A stretch of 64,000 nucleotides of DNA. It comes from Caldivirga sp. MU80 (GTDB lineage: Archaea > Thermoproteota > Thermoprotei > Thermoproteales > Thermocladiaceae). The position numbers were made by a program, and so were the translations under genes. Positions within the stretch are counted from its first letter, which is position 1; each line of letters opens with the position of its first letter. The notes under the pieces were generated by a model that had not been told where the DNA came from, did not search any database, and worked only from the letters and a program-made list of their open reading frames with translations. The stretch spans positions 1 to 64,000 of the forward strand of contig NZ_LCTF01000002.1 in assembly GCF_001663375.1 (NCBI RefSeq), given 5' to 3'. This document shows, piece after piece, positions 53,221-62,198 of the stretch.

Positions 53221-55163
53221 ACTACCACCCCAGCAAAAGCCCTTACCTGTGCTAGAATTTGTTTATCCTTAAAACCGTTATGTTCCATGGCGCCTGATGG
53301 GCATGCGGCAGCGCATGTACCACATCCCATGCATAATAATGGATTAACTGTGGCAACTCTTCTTTCACCTACATACTTAACAGAAATTGCGTTGAACGGG
53401 CACATACCAACGCATATTAAACAGCCGCTACATAGTTCTTCGTCCACCTTCGCTACGAGGGGCTCCCTGAGTATATATTTCTTATTTAATAATAGTGCCA
53501 GTGCTTTGGATGCCGCGGCTGCACCGTGGATCACGCTTTCCATTACCCCCTTAGGACCTGCGGCTGCGCCAGCCAGGAATATGCCTTCAGTGGGGGTCTC
53601 GGCGGGTCTTAGTTTTAGGTGGGCTTCCCTAATGAAGCCATCGGCTGTACGGCTTAATTTAAAGATGCGAACTATCTCACCTGCGTTACTCGGGGTCATG
53701 CCAACGAATAAAACAACTAGGTCTGCGGGTATTACTATGTTTTTATTTATCGTGGCTTCTCTAACATACACCATTATCTTATCGCCCATAACCTCGACTT
53801 TGGGTGGTTCTTCGAACTTAACAAATACGACCCCATTCTCCAGGGCTTTCCAATATAACTCCTCCTCAAAACCATAGGTTCTAATATCCCTATAGAGAAT
53901 GTATATATGAGAATCTGGGTTTTTGCTGAGTATTTTTAATGTGTCGTAAGTTATAGTTGAGCAGCATCTTCTGCTGCATGCATTTGTAGTTTTATTACCA
54001 ATCAACGAGCCAACGCATGATATGAAGACTATGGTCTTAGGAACTTTACCGTCAATAATAAATCTTCCTCCAGTAGGTCCCTCCTCATCTAATAATCTCT
54101 CAAGCTGTAATGATGTTATGACCCTCCTGGTTAAGCCGTAACCAAATTCCCCCTTATCTGGTTCATAAGGTTCATGCCCTACTGCAATTATTATAGCCCC
54201 TACATTTAAATCGATGTATCGCTCCTTTACCGATAAATCTATAGCCTTTACCGGACATGCATCAATGCACTTTCCGCACTTGGTGCATGCATTTTCATCA
54301 ATCACATACTTAGGTGGGTATGCCTCCTTGAACGGCAGGTAGATAGCCTTTCTCATGGTTAGTTTACCTTCATATTCATTAGGTACTTCGATGGGACATG
54401 CCTTTTCGCAATAGCCACATAATGTACAGAGGTCACTTATGTAAGTAGGTCTTTGGCGTATCCTTACCTTAAAGTTACCGACCCCTCCTTCAACCGAAAT
54501 GACTTCGGCATTTGTTAATACTTTAACGTTAGGCATCTCGACTAACTCATCAATCATGGGTTTCACAAATTCCCTACCCCTAATTCCAATGGGGGCTATA
54601 TTGACTAATCGAGTTACGAAGCCGCCTAATACGGGTCTTTTATCAATAATGTATACGGTAAGCCCAGCCCGTGCTAGCGTTAACGCGGCACTTAAGCCAG
54701 CAACACCACTACCTACTACGAGCACGCTATTAACTACCTCAGCCTTTACCTCCTCTAGGGGCTCTAGCTCTTTAACCTTAGCGATAGCCATCCTGACTAA
54801 GTCCTTCGCCTTTTCAGTGGCTAACCTCCTATCCGTGTGCGTCCATGAACAGTGTTCCCTTATGTTAACCATTTCAAATAAATATGGGTTAAGACCCGCC
54901 TCCTTAACGGCGTTTTTAAACGTGACCTCATGCAACGCCGGCGAGCATGCTGCAACAACTACCCCATTAAGCTTAAGGTTTTTGATGTCGTCCTTAATCA
55001 TGTTTTGGCCGGTCTCCGAGCACATGAATGTGTAGTGCCGGGCAACAACCACGCCGGGGATTGATGATGCGTACCTAGCAACCTCCTCCACATCAACTAT
55101 ACCTGCAATATTAGTTCCACAGTGACAGATATACACCCCAATTCTTACATCTTTATCTCTCAT
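53217..55163 (-). CDS. hdrA: HdrA-like flavin/iron-sulfur electron-transfer subunit (full length)
   Basis: A 648-residue HdrA. N-terminal GVYICHCGTNIAG and the Cys-rich TFMCSETGQ; FAD-binding VLVVGSGVAGLSAALTLARAG at about 148-168; four-cysteine clusters in CTLCGYCEKACP, CTKCGKCIDACP, CSGCLICVGMCP and CMGCGTCAAACP at the C-terminus. HdrA is the hub of flavin-based electron bifurcation in methanogens; the same domain forms the first part of QmoB. The next gene, mvhD, is what QmoB contains as its second part. Confidence 0.93.
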   Translation of the reverse strand: MRDKDVRIGVYICHCGTNIAGIVDVEEVARYASSIPGVVVARHYTFMCSETGQNMIKDDIKNLKLNGVVVAACSPALHEVTFKNAVKEAGLNPYLFEMVNIREHCSWTHTDRRLATEKAKDLVRMAIAKVKELEPLEEVKAEVVNSVLVVGSGVAGLSAALTLARAGLTVYIIDKRPVLGGFVTRLVNIAPIGIRGREFVKPMIDELVEMPNVKVLTNAEVISVEGGVGNFKVRIRQRPTYISDLCTLCGYCEKACPIEVPNEYEGKLTMRKAIYLPFKEAYPPKYVIDENACTKCGKCIDACPVKAIDLSVKERYIDLNVGAIIIAVGHEPYEPDKGEFGYGLTRRVITSLQLERLLDEEGPTGGRFIIDGKVPKTIVFISCVGSLIGNKTTNACSRRCCSTITYDTLKILSKNPDSHIYILYRDIRTYGFEEELYWKALENGVVFVKFEEPPKVEVMGDKIMVYVREATINKNIVIPADLVVLFVGMTPSNAGEIVRIFKLSRTADGFIREAHLKLRPAETPTEGIFLAGAAAGPKGVMESVIHGAAAASKALALLLNKKYILREPLVAKVDEELCSGCLICVGMCPFNAISVKYVGERRVATVNPLLCMGCGTCAAACPSGAMEHNGFKDKQILAQVRAFAGVVV

Positions 55164-56503
55164 GACCTCATCACCTCAAATGGAGTTTTTCTCCTGAGAA
55201 CATGCTCAGTAACTCTTGCAGCAGCTGCACTACCCTGAAGTACAGCGTCAGGTATGTCTGTGGGATTTAAAGTAGCACCGATTACGAATATACCATCTAC
55301 GTACGTGGATATGGGATCTCCAGGTCTTGTAATGACCCTCCCATTGCGAACAACACCTAGTCTATTCAGGAAACTTGGTATGTTAGGAACAATACCTAAT
55401 GCAAGTACCACCATGTCAGTCTCCATGGTCTCTATGGTACCGCGCATAACATCCTCATACTTAACAATGAGCTTCTTTTTGCTTGGATCCTCGGTAATAC
55501 CAGCAGTCCTTCCCTTTATAAAGCGTATTCCATATTCATTCTCGGCTCTGTTGTAGAAGTCCTGGAATCCCTTTCCATAAGCCCTTATGTCCATGTATAA
55601 TATGGTAACGTCGACCTTAGGCTCATGCTCCTTAGCTAGGATTGCTTGTTTGATCGATGCCATGCAGCAATACGCCGAACAATAGGGATTTATCTTGTAA
55701 TGCCTCGAACCAACACACTGTATAAACACTATCCTCTCAGGATGCGATCCATCCTTTTTGATTAATGCACCACCAGTTGGTCCTCTAGCATCAAGTATTC
55801 TTTCAAACTCAATATTCGTGTAAACCTCTGGGTATTTACCATACCCATAAATCGACAATTCAGGAAGTCTAGGGTCTATGAACTTATAACCTGTGGCAAC
55901 TATTACGGCGTCTACAGTGAGGTTAAGTATTCTTTCAGTATCATTAAAGTTTATGGCATTGGCGGGACATACCTTCTCGCATATCCCGCATCCCCTCTTA
56001 TAACGTAAGCGCAAGCATATGTTTGGGTCTATCACAGCTTTTTTCGGCACGGCCTGCGGGAATGGGATATATACAGCTGTTCTCGTACTAAGGCCCTCAT
56101 TAAACTCATCAGGTGCGCCAAGCTTACCACGAGCAGTGCACTTCTCAACACACGTCCCACAACCGGTGCATTTATTTGTGTCTACATACCTTGGGCGTTG
56201 CTTTATGGTAAGCTTGAACTTATTTCCATTCTTAATAACATCTACAACCTCCGCAAGGGTTAACAATTCTATATTATCCTTCCTTAACACTTCAGCCATC
56301 TTTGGGGTTAATATACATGATGCACAATCAAGCGTTGGAAATGTCTTGTCCAGTTGGGCCATTCTACCCCCAATACTTGGGCTTCGTTCTATTAAGTATA
56401 CCTTAAATTCGGTATCGGCTAAATCCAATGCTGCTTGAATACCAGCTATACCCCCTCCAACTACCGCCACCTCACCAAGCTTTGCCCCCTCCATAACGCT
56501 CAC
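55160..56503 (-). CDS. Short HdrA homologue (QmoA-like)
   Basis: A 447-residue HdrA/QmoA-like flavoprotein: FAD motif VAVVGGGIAGIQAALDLAD, then GGRMAQLDKTFPTLDCASC, two cluster motifs (CTGCGTCVEKC and CGICEKVCP) and a C-terminal second FAD/NAD segment (GIFVIGATLNPTDIPDAV). It lacks the N-terminal and C-terminal cluster domains of the 648-residue HdrA. QmoA of sulfate reducers has this short form. Two HdrA copies side by side with MvhD therefore resemble a QmoAB arrangement, here linked to a hydrogenase. Confidence 0.88.
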   Translation of the reverse strand: MSVMEGAKLGEVAVVGGGIAGIQAALDLADTEFKVYLIERSPSIGGRMAQLDKTFPTLDCASCILTPKMAEVLRKDNIELLTLAEVVDVIKNGNKFKLTIKQRPRYVDTNKCTGCGTCVEKCTARGKLGAPDEFNEGLSTRTAVYIPFPQAVPKKAVIDPNICLRLRYKRGCGICEKVCPANAINFNDTERILNLTVDAVIVATGYKFIDPRLPELSIYGYGKYPEVYTNIEFERILDARGPTGGALIKKDGSHPERIVFIQCVGSRHYKINPYCSAYCCMASIKQAILAKEHEPKVDVTILYMDIRAYGKGFQDFYNRAENEYGIRFIKGRTAGITEDPSKKKLIVKYEDVMRGTIETMETDMVVLALGIVPNIPSFLNRLGVVRNGRVITRPGDPISTYVDGIFVIGATLNPTDIPDAVLQGSAAAARVTEHVLRRKTPFEVMRS

Positions 56504-56835
56504 CTCTTAAGTAAATAATTTTGTATGATGTAGGTTTTCAATGCATGCATAGTCTCAGCCGGATTCGCACCCTTAGGGCAGTATTCTGAGCACTCACCGC
56601 AATGTAGACATAACAAAATCTCCTTCGAGTTTACTAAATCCTCTTCAAGACCCAGCATTATGTACCTAATGATTTTTCGTGAAAAAGGCACAATACCTAA
56701 CACCTCAGCGATGGGGCAAGCGACCGTACATGTTCCGCAATTAAAGCATTTTATAAAATCGTCAGCACCAAGCTTCTTCATAAAATCCCTTATCTTGGTA
56801 TATATCTCTGGTCTTACCTCTATATGTTTACTCAT
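56500..56835 (-). CDS. hdrC: HdrC-like iron-sulfur subunit
   Basis: A 111-residue protein with two 4Fe-4S motifs, CFNCGTCTVACP and CLHCGECSEYCP, spaced as in HdrC. It normally pairs with HdrB. It is the first gene of the operon; the HdrB-like partner starts 128 bases away on the other strand. Overlaps the next gene by ATGA. Confidence 0.92.
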   Translation of the reverse strand: MSKHIEVRPEIYTKIRDFMKKLGADDFIKCFNCGTCTVACPIAEVLGIVPFSRKIIRYIMLGLEEDLVNSKEILLCLHCGECSEYCPKGANPAETMHALKTYIIQNYLLKR

Positions 56836-56962
56836 ATAACGAACACTCGTCGTGTATTATTTACCTCTAGTCATATAAGCTTTGTTTCCCATGCCATGAA
56901 ATAATATTTACATGAAATAAAATTTATATATTTTAATTTTAATTATCAAGAATCGAGAAACA
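56836..56962. promoter_or_regulatory. Divergent control region of the hdr-hydrogenase operon and the HdrB-like gene
   Basis: The gap contains CATGAAATAA twice as a direct repeat (56895-56904 and 56911-56920, period 16) followed by a TATA-like aatttatatattttaattt before the ATG at 56963. A second AT-rich box (gtattatttac) precedes the hdrC start on the other strand. The direct repeats could be an operator for coordinated control. Confidence 0.45.
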
Positions 56963-57940
56963 ATGGGGAATGTCTCAATAACGCCCGTGGGGGATCTTTT
57001 GGTCCTAATGTCTAAGTTTTTGGATAAAACGAATAATCCACTCGGTCTTACTAAAGAATGCTATGAATGGGAGGATGAGCATATATTTCCGCGAAGAGGT
57101 CCGAGCATTTTGTACACATCATGTTTTTACCAGATGATGCCTTATATGAAAGCGTTTGCTAAGGCTCTTAAGTTACTTGAAGGAATAGAGGGTATTCCTG
57201 TCCCAATTAAATTTATTCTTTATTTAAGTAGTAAAATAAATTTACACGATTTTATACCATTTTTCTTCTTAACTAAGGAAGAATTAGGTAGGTTGAAAAA
57301 CACTGTACCGAAGATATTAAAGAATATAGCGATGATTATTAAGCAGTATGACCCTCAGGTTGCCTATCTCTATGAGGATGAACCATACAGTGGTGCAATT
57401 CTTTATGACTTAGGATTTGAGGAAGCATTTAAGGAATACGCCAGAAAGGTTGCGAATTACTTTAAGTCGTTAGGTATTAAGAGAATTTATACAATAGATC
57501 CCCATACTTACCATGCCCTTAAGTATCTATACCCAAAGTACGTGGATAATTTTGATTTTGAGGTTTTGCATTACCTCGAGATCCTTTCCGAAAAACCAGA
57601 CCTCATTAAAACAAGAGACTCTGAGTTGGAATATGTAATCCACGACTCATGTATTTTGGCTAGATACGCTAACATGTCTGAGACAATAAGGAAAGCGTTG
57701 GATACTATGAAAGTGCGGTATAAAGAACCTATTAAGGCTGGACGAAGAACCAGGTGTTGTGGTGGCCCTATTGAGTCTATAAGTCCAAGTGCCACTAATA
57801 TTCTTTCTGAAAGTAGGATGAAAATGCTGACTGAGGTTTCAAGGAACGTGTTGGTAATGTGTCCAATATGTTATATAAATCTAATGAGTCATGAAAATAA
57901 GTTTGGTGCACGAGTTTTCGACATAGCTGAATTACTTTAA
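56963..57940 (+). CDS. hdrB: CCG-domain HdrB/HdrD-like protein
   Basis: A 325-residue protein. The C-terminal CCG domain is complete: VIHDSCILARY, TRCCGGPIESISPSAT and VMCPICYINL. The N-terminal one is reduced to a single clear Cys (LYTSCFYQM). HdrB uses two CCG domains to bind noncubane clusters that reduce the CoM-CoB disulfide; with one degenerate domain this protein may handle a different disulfide or only one cluster. The sequence is very AT-rich. Confidence 0.8.
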   Translation: MGNVSITPVGDLLVLMSKFLDKTNNPLGLTKECYEWEDEHIFPRRGPSILYTSCFYQMMPYMKAFAKALKLLEGIEGIPVPIKFILYLSSKINLHDFIPFFFLTKEELGRLKNTVPKILKNIAMIIKQYDPQVAYLYEDEPYSGAILYDLGFEEAFKEYARKVANYFKSLGIKRIYTIDPHTYHALKYLYPKYVDNFDFEVLHYLEILSEKPDLIKTRDSELEYVIHDSCILARYANMSETIRKALDTMKVRYKEPIKAGRRTRCCGGPIESISPSATNILSESRMKMLTEVSRNVLVMCPICYINLMSHENKFGARVFDIAELL

Positions 57941-57979
57941 TCTTATAAGGATCTATAAAACCGTAAACGGCGAATTTAT

Positions 57980-58573
57980 ATGGTTAGGCTGGTATATAGT
58001 AGCATGGAAATAGAGCGTAGAGATCTAGCTGGAATTTTTATTAAGTATGATAATAAGAAGATTTGTATAGATATACTAACCGATATAAATTGTGATTATT
58101 TACTTTATACCCATAATCATAGTAATCATGCGCCAAGCGTGGAACTACTCCATGATAGGCATGTAATTTCGCCCTTTTATGGAATTAAAGTACATCCCGG
58201 CGATACCATAAAGCTTAGTTCAAATATTGTAATTGAAATTGTCAACGCTTACAATATTACTAAGATAGTAAATGGTTCGATACCTCACCCTAAGGGTTTT
58301 GGTGTTGGTTACGTAATTAACATTGACGGGAAGGTTCTTTACCACATGGGTGATACGGACCTAATAGAGGAGGTGGCTGTGCTTAGGAATAGAAAGATAA
58401 ATATTCTCTTTGCACCAATAGGCGGTAATACAGTAATGACGCCTGAGGAGGCTGCCGATGCCGTGATGCTCCTTAGACCCACCATCTCAATACCGATACA
58501 CTTCACGGATAGGGGGTTTTTCGTGAAGTTCAGGGATATAGTGCAACCATACACACAGGTAATATTGCTGTAA
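57980..58573 (+). CDS. MBL-fold metal-dependent hydrolase (UPF0173-like)
   Basis: A 197-residue metallo-beta-lactamase fold: YTHNHSNHAP (HxHxxH-type metal site, modified), HMGDTDLIEE and IPIHF for the further ligands. It resembles the UPF0173 hydrolases. No special link to hydrogenase is known. It begins 39 bases after the HdrB-like gene. Confidence 0.78.
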   Translation: MVRLVYSSMEIERRDLAGIFIKYDNKKICIDILTDINCDYLLYTHNHSNHAPSVELLHDRHVISPFYGIKVHPGDTIKLSSNIVIEIVNAYNITKIVNGSIPHPKGFGVGYVINIDGKVLYHMGDTDLIEEVAVLRNRKINILFAPIGGNTVMTPEEAADAVMLLRPTISIPIHFTDRGFFVKFRDIVQPYTQVILL

Positions 58574-58620
58574 TGCCACCGTAATTAAACATTTATAATC
58601 CAGGGATAACTTAATAATCC

Positions 58621-59037
58621 GTGGGTAGAGCTAGGAGGGTATCACTGGCTTTAGATGAGGAGTTATTAAGGACAGTCGACGGCTTAATGGTTAAGCAAGG
58701 CGAGATCAATAGGTCTAGGTTCATAAACTCATTACTTGCCAACGCCCTGGCAGGCATTATAGAGGAGACAACCGGGGGTTACGTACTCTCGCTTGTGGTG
58801 TTGATGTACGACCATGAGCTTGGTGATGTGGAGAAGAACGTGACGGATCTACAGCACGAGTTCAAGGATTTAATTAGGGTCACAACGCACGTCCACGTTG
58901 GTGACAGGGATTGCGTAGAGGTCATACATGCCATGGGCGAGTACGGTAAGGTTCAGGAGCTCGTGAGTAGGCTCTCGGCAATTAAGAAGGGCATTAAGTT
59001 CATGAGGGTAATTAATATACCTCTCAAGACCCAATAA
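58621..59037 (+). CDS. nikR: Nickel-responsive regulator NikR
   Basis: A 138-residue NikR. The N-terminal ribbon-helix-helix (RRVSLALDEELLRTVDGLM ... NRSRFINSLL) precedes the ACT-like nickel domain, with His and Cys ligands in LQHEFKDL ... THVHVGDRDCVEV. GTG start at 58621. It represses nickel uptake when nickel is plentiful; nickel transporter and hydrogenase genes are close by. The acyl-CoA-synthetase-like gene converges, overlapping its last 14 bases. Confidence 0.93.
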   Translation: MGRARRVSLALDEELLRTVDGLMVKQGEINRSRFINSLLANALAGIIEETTGGYVLSLVVLMYDHELGDVEKNVTDLQHEFKDLIRVTTHVHVGDRDCVEVIHAMGEYGKVQELVSRLSAIKKGIKFMRVINIPLKTQ

Positions 59038-60919
59038 GTCCCTTAATAACTGGGTCCTCAACAATACCCCAGAGATGCTGCTTAAGCCTCATCCTTAACT
59101 CATCAACTGGTATGTCTGGCAACTCCCTCGTTATCACAACCCTGCCTGGATCAGCTATGGGACCCACCTCAGCCCTAATGACCCTCCTAACCGTCGTCTC
59201 ATCAACATCACCCTCAATTAGGACAAACGGCACCTCGAACTTCTGCTCATCCAATGAGCCTGCAACCACGACCTTCCGCACGCCTGGGACCTTCCTAAGC
59301 GCGGACTCCAAATCACCTGGGCTAATCCTATAACCATTTATCTTCATTACAGCGTCAGACCTACCCACTGCGTAGATGTTCATGTCGTAATCCATGAGTG
59401 CGTAATCACCAACGTAGTAAACCCCATTAACCCACCTCCTAACGAATTCGATTGGGTACTCAATGGGCATTGCAGGCCATGGAGACCTAGTCACTAAGTA
59501 CCCAACCGTACTCCTTACGCTGTTACCTAGCCCATCAACTACATCAAAATCAAAGCCAGGTATTGGCGGCCCCACCGAACCCGGAACTAGTGGGACGAAG
59601 GTGTAATTAGGTAGGCTACCTGTTACGAATGTGCCAAACTCGGATTGTATGAACATGTGTATTATCGGAACCCTACCACTTAACTTACTCGGTATAGAGT
59701 CTATCGTGGGTACAGTACCCGTGCCCACGTACTCATAAGCCCAACGCCAAACACTAACCTCGAGAGGCTCAGCCGTGGTTAACACAAGCCTCAGCATGTC
59801 AAGGTTATGTGCCCTCAATAACCCAGCGTCCTGCCTAGAGAGTATCCTTAAGGCACCACCTGTCGTTAAGAACACGGTTACGGCATACCTCTCAAGTATC
59901 GACCACCACCTATCCCAATGTGGGTAGTCAGGCCCACCCTCGTAAATCACCACGGTTGATCCAACCATGAACGGACCAAATAGAACGTAGGTTATACCCG
60001 TTATCCAACCTGGCATTACTGTGCATAGGTAGGTGTCACGTGGCCTAAGCCCCATCCACCTCGTCGTTGAGTACGTCTGCGTTAAGTAGCCACCAACTCC
60101 GTGAGTCAACGGCCTACTGCCGTTATCATACCCAGCGTGAATGCCGAATAATGGATCGTTAGCATCATGAACGTAGGCCTCGCCAGGATCCATCGTCGGA
60201 ACCTCGTCTAGGTAATAATCACGTCCTTTAACAAGCCTCACATCAATATTAAGCCTCGGTATTACAACAACCTTTACGTCCAAAGCTAAATCACTCAACG
60301 CCTTATCAACGGTGTCCTTAACCATAATTGGCTTACCCTTCCTTGGAAACGCATCGACAGTAATCAATACCCTGGGCCTCCTATTCATTAATCGCCCCCT
60401 AAGCTCATAGGCGCCGAACCCCGTGAAGACAAATTCAAAGGGCGCGCCAAGTCTCACGGAGGCTAGGGCCGCGGCTATTACCTCGGGAATTGGCGGTGCG
60501 TAGAGCATGACCCAATCATGATCTTTTACCCCTAATCCGCGCAATACCTTCGACATCGAGATGACTAGGTCGTGAAGCTCGCCGTAGGTTAACACCCTGG
60601 CGATCTCCTCCTCACCCTCCCAAATAATTGCAACCTTGTCCCAAACCCACGTATTCCTATGTTTCTCAATGATGTTCCTATACGCACTTAATTTACCACC
60701 GACGAACCACCTCGACTCAGGCCCCTGACCAACAAGTACCTTGTCCCAGGGTCTCTCCCAAATTAATTGCTTAGCCTCCCTGGCCCAAAAGCCCGCTAAA
60801 TCCCTAATACTGTCGCTGTGTATTCTCTTATACTCAGGAAAGCCTATGGCCTTGTACTTCATGGTCGGCGGCACAATCCTACCACCATTAAGTAACTTCT
60901 CGAGTACTTTCTTCATCAC
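59024..60919 (-). CDS. Acetyl-CoA-synthetase-like protein lacking core catalytic motifs
   Basis: A 631-residue member of the acetyl/acetoacetyl-CoA synthetase family: ACS N-terminus (GFWAREAKQLIWERPW, WFVGGKLSAYRNIIEKH), the middle (PGWITGITYVLFGPFMVGSTVVIYEGGPDYPHWDRWW) and the hinge (GRSDAVMKINGYRISPGDLESAL). The phosphate-binding loop, normally YTSGTTGKPKG, is HAGYDNGSRPLTHG (about 261-274), and the end lacks the catalytic Lys motif (LPDIPVDELRMR instead of LPKTRSGKI). It is probably inactive as an adenylating enzyme or has a new role. It lies between nikR and hypA, divergent from hypA. Confidence 0.8.
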   Translation of the reverse strand: MMKKVLEKLLNGGRIVPPTMKYKAIGFPEYKRIHSDSIRDLAGFWAREAKQLIWERPWDKVLVGQGPESRWFVGGKLSAYRNIIEKHRNTWVWDKVAIIWEGEEEIARVLTYGELHDLVISMSKVLRGLGVKDHDWVMLYAPPIPEVIAAALASVRLGAPFEFVFTGFGAYELRGRLMNRRPRVLITVDAFPRKGKPIMVKDTVDKALSDLALDVKVVVIPRLNIDVRLVKGRDYYLDEVPTMDPGEAYVHDANDPLFGIHAGYDNGSRPLTHGVGGYLTQTYSTTRWMGLRPRDTYLCTVMPGWITGITYVLFGPFMVGSTVVIYEGGPDYPHWDRWWSILERYAVTVFLTTGGALRILSRQDAGLLRAHNLDMLRLVLTTAEPLEVSVWRWAYEYVGTGTVPTIDSIPSKLSGRVPIIHMFIQSEFGTFVTGSLPNYTFVPLVPGSVGPPIPGFDFDVVDGLGNSVRSTVGYLVTRSPWPAMPIEYPIEFVRRWVNGVYYVGDYALMDYDMNIYAVGRSDAVMKINGYRISPGDLESALRKVPGVRKVVVAGSLDEQKFEVPFVLIEGDVDETTVRRVIRAEVGPIADPGRVVITRELPDIPVDELRMRLKQHLWGIVEDPVIKGLIGS

Positions 60920-61002
60920 CGTTGAAACGGCACTAGGGTTTAATGAGTATTTTTCACGGAAATGAGTACACTACTTAAATAAGGCTTCCCTGCTTAGTGG
61001 CT

Positions 61003-61419
61003 GTGCATGAGTGGTCGCTTGCGGCAGCCATAGTAGAGAGCGTGGATAGGTGGGCCAGGGATAATAATGTTGATTCAGTAATTAAGGTCGTGGTTGAGAT
61101 CCCGACCATAGCAATGATAGATCTCGAAGTACTTAGAGATGCCTTCAACATGCTCAAGCAGGAATCGAGACTTGTAAATGCCGAGCTGGAGGTTAGGCAG
61201 GTAAGTCCTAGGTTTAGGTGCAGAGCCTGCGGTTACGTGTTCTCCGAGAACGATGTAAATAAACAACTAAAGGAATTAATGGGTGAGTACGGTGAGGAGT
61301 ACCCGCTGCACTTAATGCCCGACCTAGCACCAACACTCCTTAAATGCCCCAGGTGCGGGTCTCACGATATTGAAATGCTGGAGTCCCAGATAAGGGTTGT
61401 TGAGGTGGTTACGAAATGA
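61003..61419 (+). CDS. hypA: Nickel chaperone HypA
   Basis: About 138 residues. The start GTG at 61003 is chosen because it gives MHEWSLA; HypA binds nickel through the N-terminal Met-His. A GTG two codons earlier would add Met-Ala in front and spoil this site. The zinc domain has CRACGYVF and CPRCGSHD with a long insert between, as in archaeal HypA. Overlaps the next gene start by four bases. Confidence 0.93.
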   Translation: MHEWSLAAAIVESVDRWARDNNVDSVIKVVVEIPTIAMIDLEVLRDAFNMLKQESRLVNAELEVRQVSPRFRCRACGYVFSENDVNKQLKELMGEYGEEYPLHLMPDLAPTLLKCPRCGSHDIEMLESQIRVVEVVTK

Positions 61420-62189
61420 GGGTAGAATCAATAAGTACGGAGCCTTTAAGGGAGTTAGCGAGGAAGAGGTTGAGCGGTAAGGTTGTTGTGGCCGTAATGA
61501 GCGGTAAGGGCGGCGTAGGCAAATCAACCATAGCCTCGTTAATAGCAATATTGACGGCGCGGTACGGCGAAACCACGCTCGTTGATTTAGACGTACATGG
61601 CACGTCCATACCCAGGGCCATGGGCGTTCAGGATAGGATGCATGAGGTTAGTAAGGAGGGGATTGAACCAATAAAGGTCCTCGACAACCTAGGTGTCATA
61701 AGCATAAGGGGTATAGTAGGGTCTAAGTACGTAGTACTGCCTGGGGAGCGCGAGGGCAATGTTATGGAGGCTTTACTGGCATTCGCAAACTATGGCGATT
61801 CAAGGTTCGTGATAATCGATATGCCGCCCGGGATGAGCGATGAGTTGCTGGTCCTAGGCAGGGTGACCAGATTCACGCCTATTATAGTCACGACACCATC
61901 AAAGCAATCACTATACGTTGTTGAGGACTTAATAAGGTACTTAATCGATGCCAAGCAACAACCCAGGTACCTCATAGTAAACATGTCCTACATACAACAC
62001 GGCGCAAGTATCATAAGACCCTTCGGGGATGTAGGTATGGCTTACGAACTAGGTAAGAAATACGGTTTAAGCATCATAGAGCTACCCATAGACCCATCGC
62101 TAGAGAACTACATAGGCTCAATAATTAATTACAGGGGAGAGCTATTGAGTAAGCTGGAGCAGATTGTGAGAGCAATCATTGAGAAATGA
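61416..62189 (+). CDS. hypB: MinD/Mrp-type ATPase, probable HypB
   Basis: A 257-residue SIMIBI ATPase: deviant Walker A VMSGKGGVGKSTIAS at about 27-41 and Walker B FVIIDMPPGMSDE. The co-encoded HypA indicates that it is the nickel-inserting HypB, as a MinD/Mrp-type HypB is known in Thermococcus kodakarensis. It is not the GTPase HypB of bacteria. Starts overlapping the hypA stop. Confidence 0.85.
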   Translation: MRVESISTEPLRELARKRLSGKVVVAVMSGKGGVGKSTIASLIAILTARYGETTLVDLDVHGTSIPRAMGVQDRMHEVSKEGIEPIKVLDNLGVISIRGIVGSKYVVLPGEREGNVMEALLAFANYGDSRFVIIDMPPGMSDELLVLGRVTRFTPIIVTTPSKQSLYVVEDLIRYLIDAKQQPRYLIVNMSYIQHGASIIRPFGDVGMAYELGKKYGLSIIELPIDPSLENYIGSIINYRGELLSKLEQIVRAIIEK

Positions 62190-62198
62190 CGCCTTTAA

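Noticed and set aside
53287-53877. 196-residue open frame opposite hdrA
   Set aside because: The minus-strand HdrA carries four conserved cluster motifs here; the plus frame has no recognisable features.
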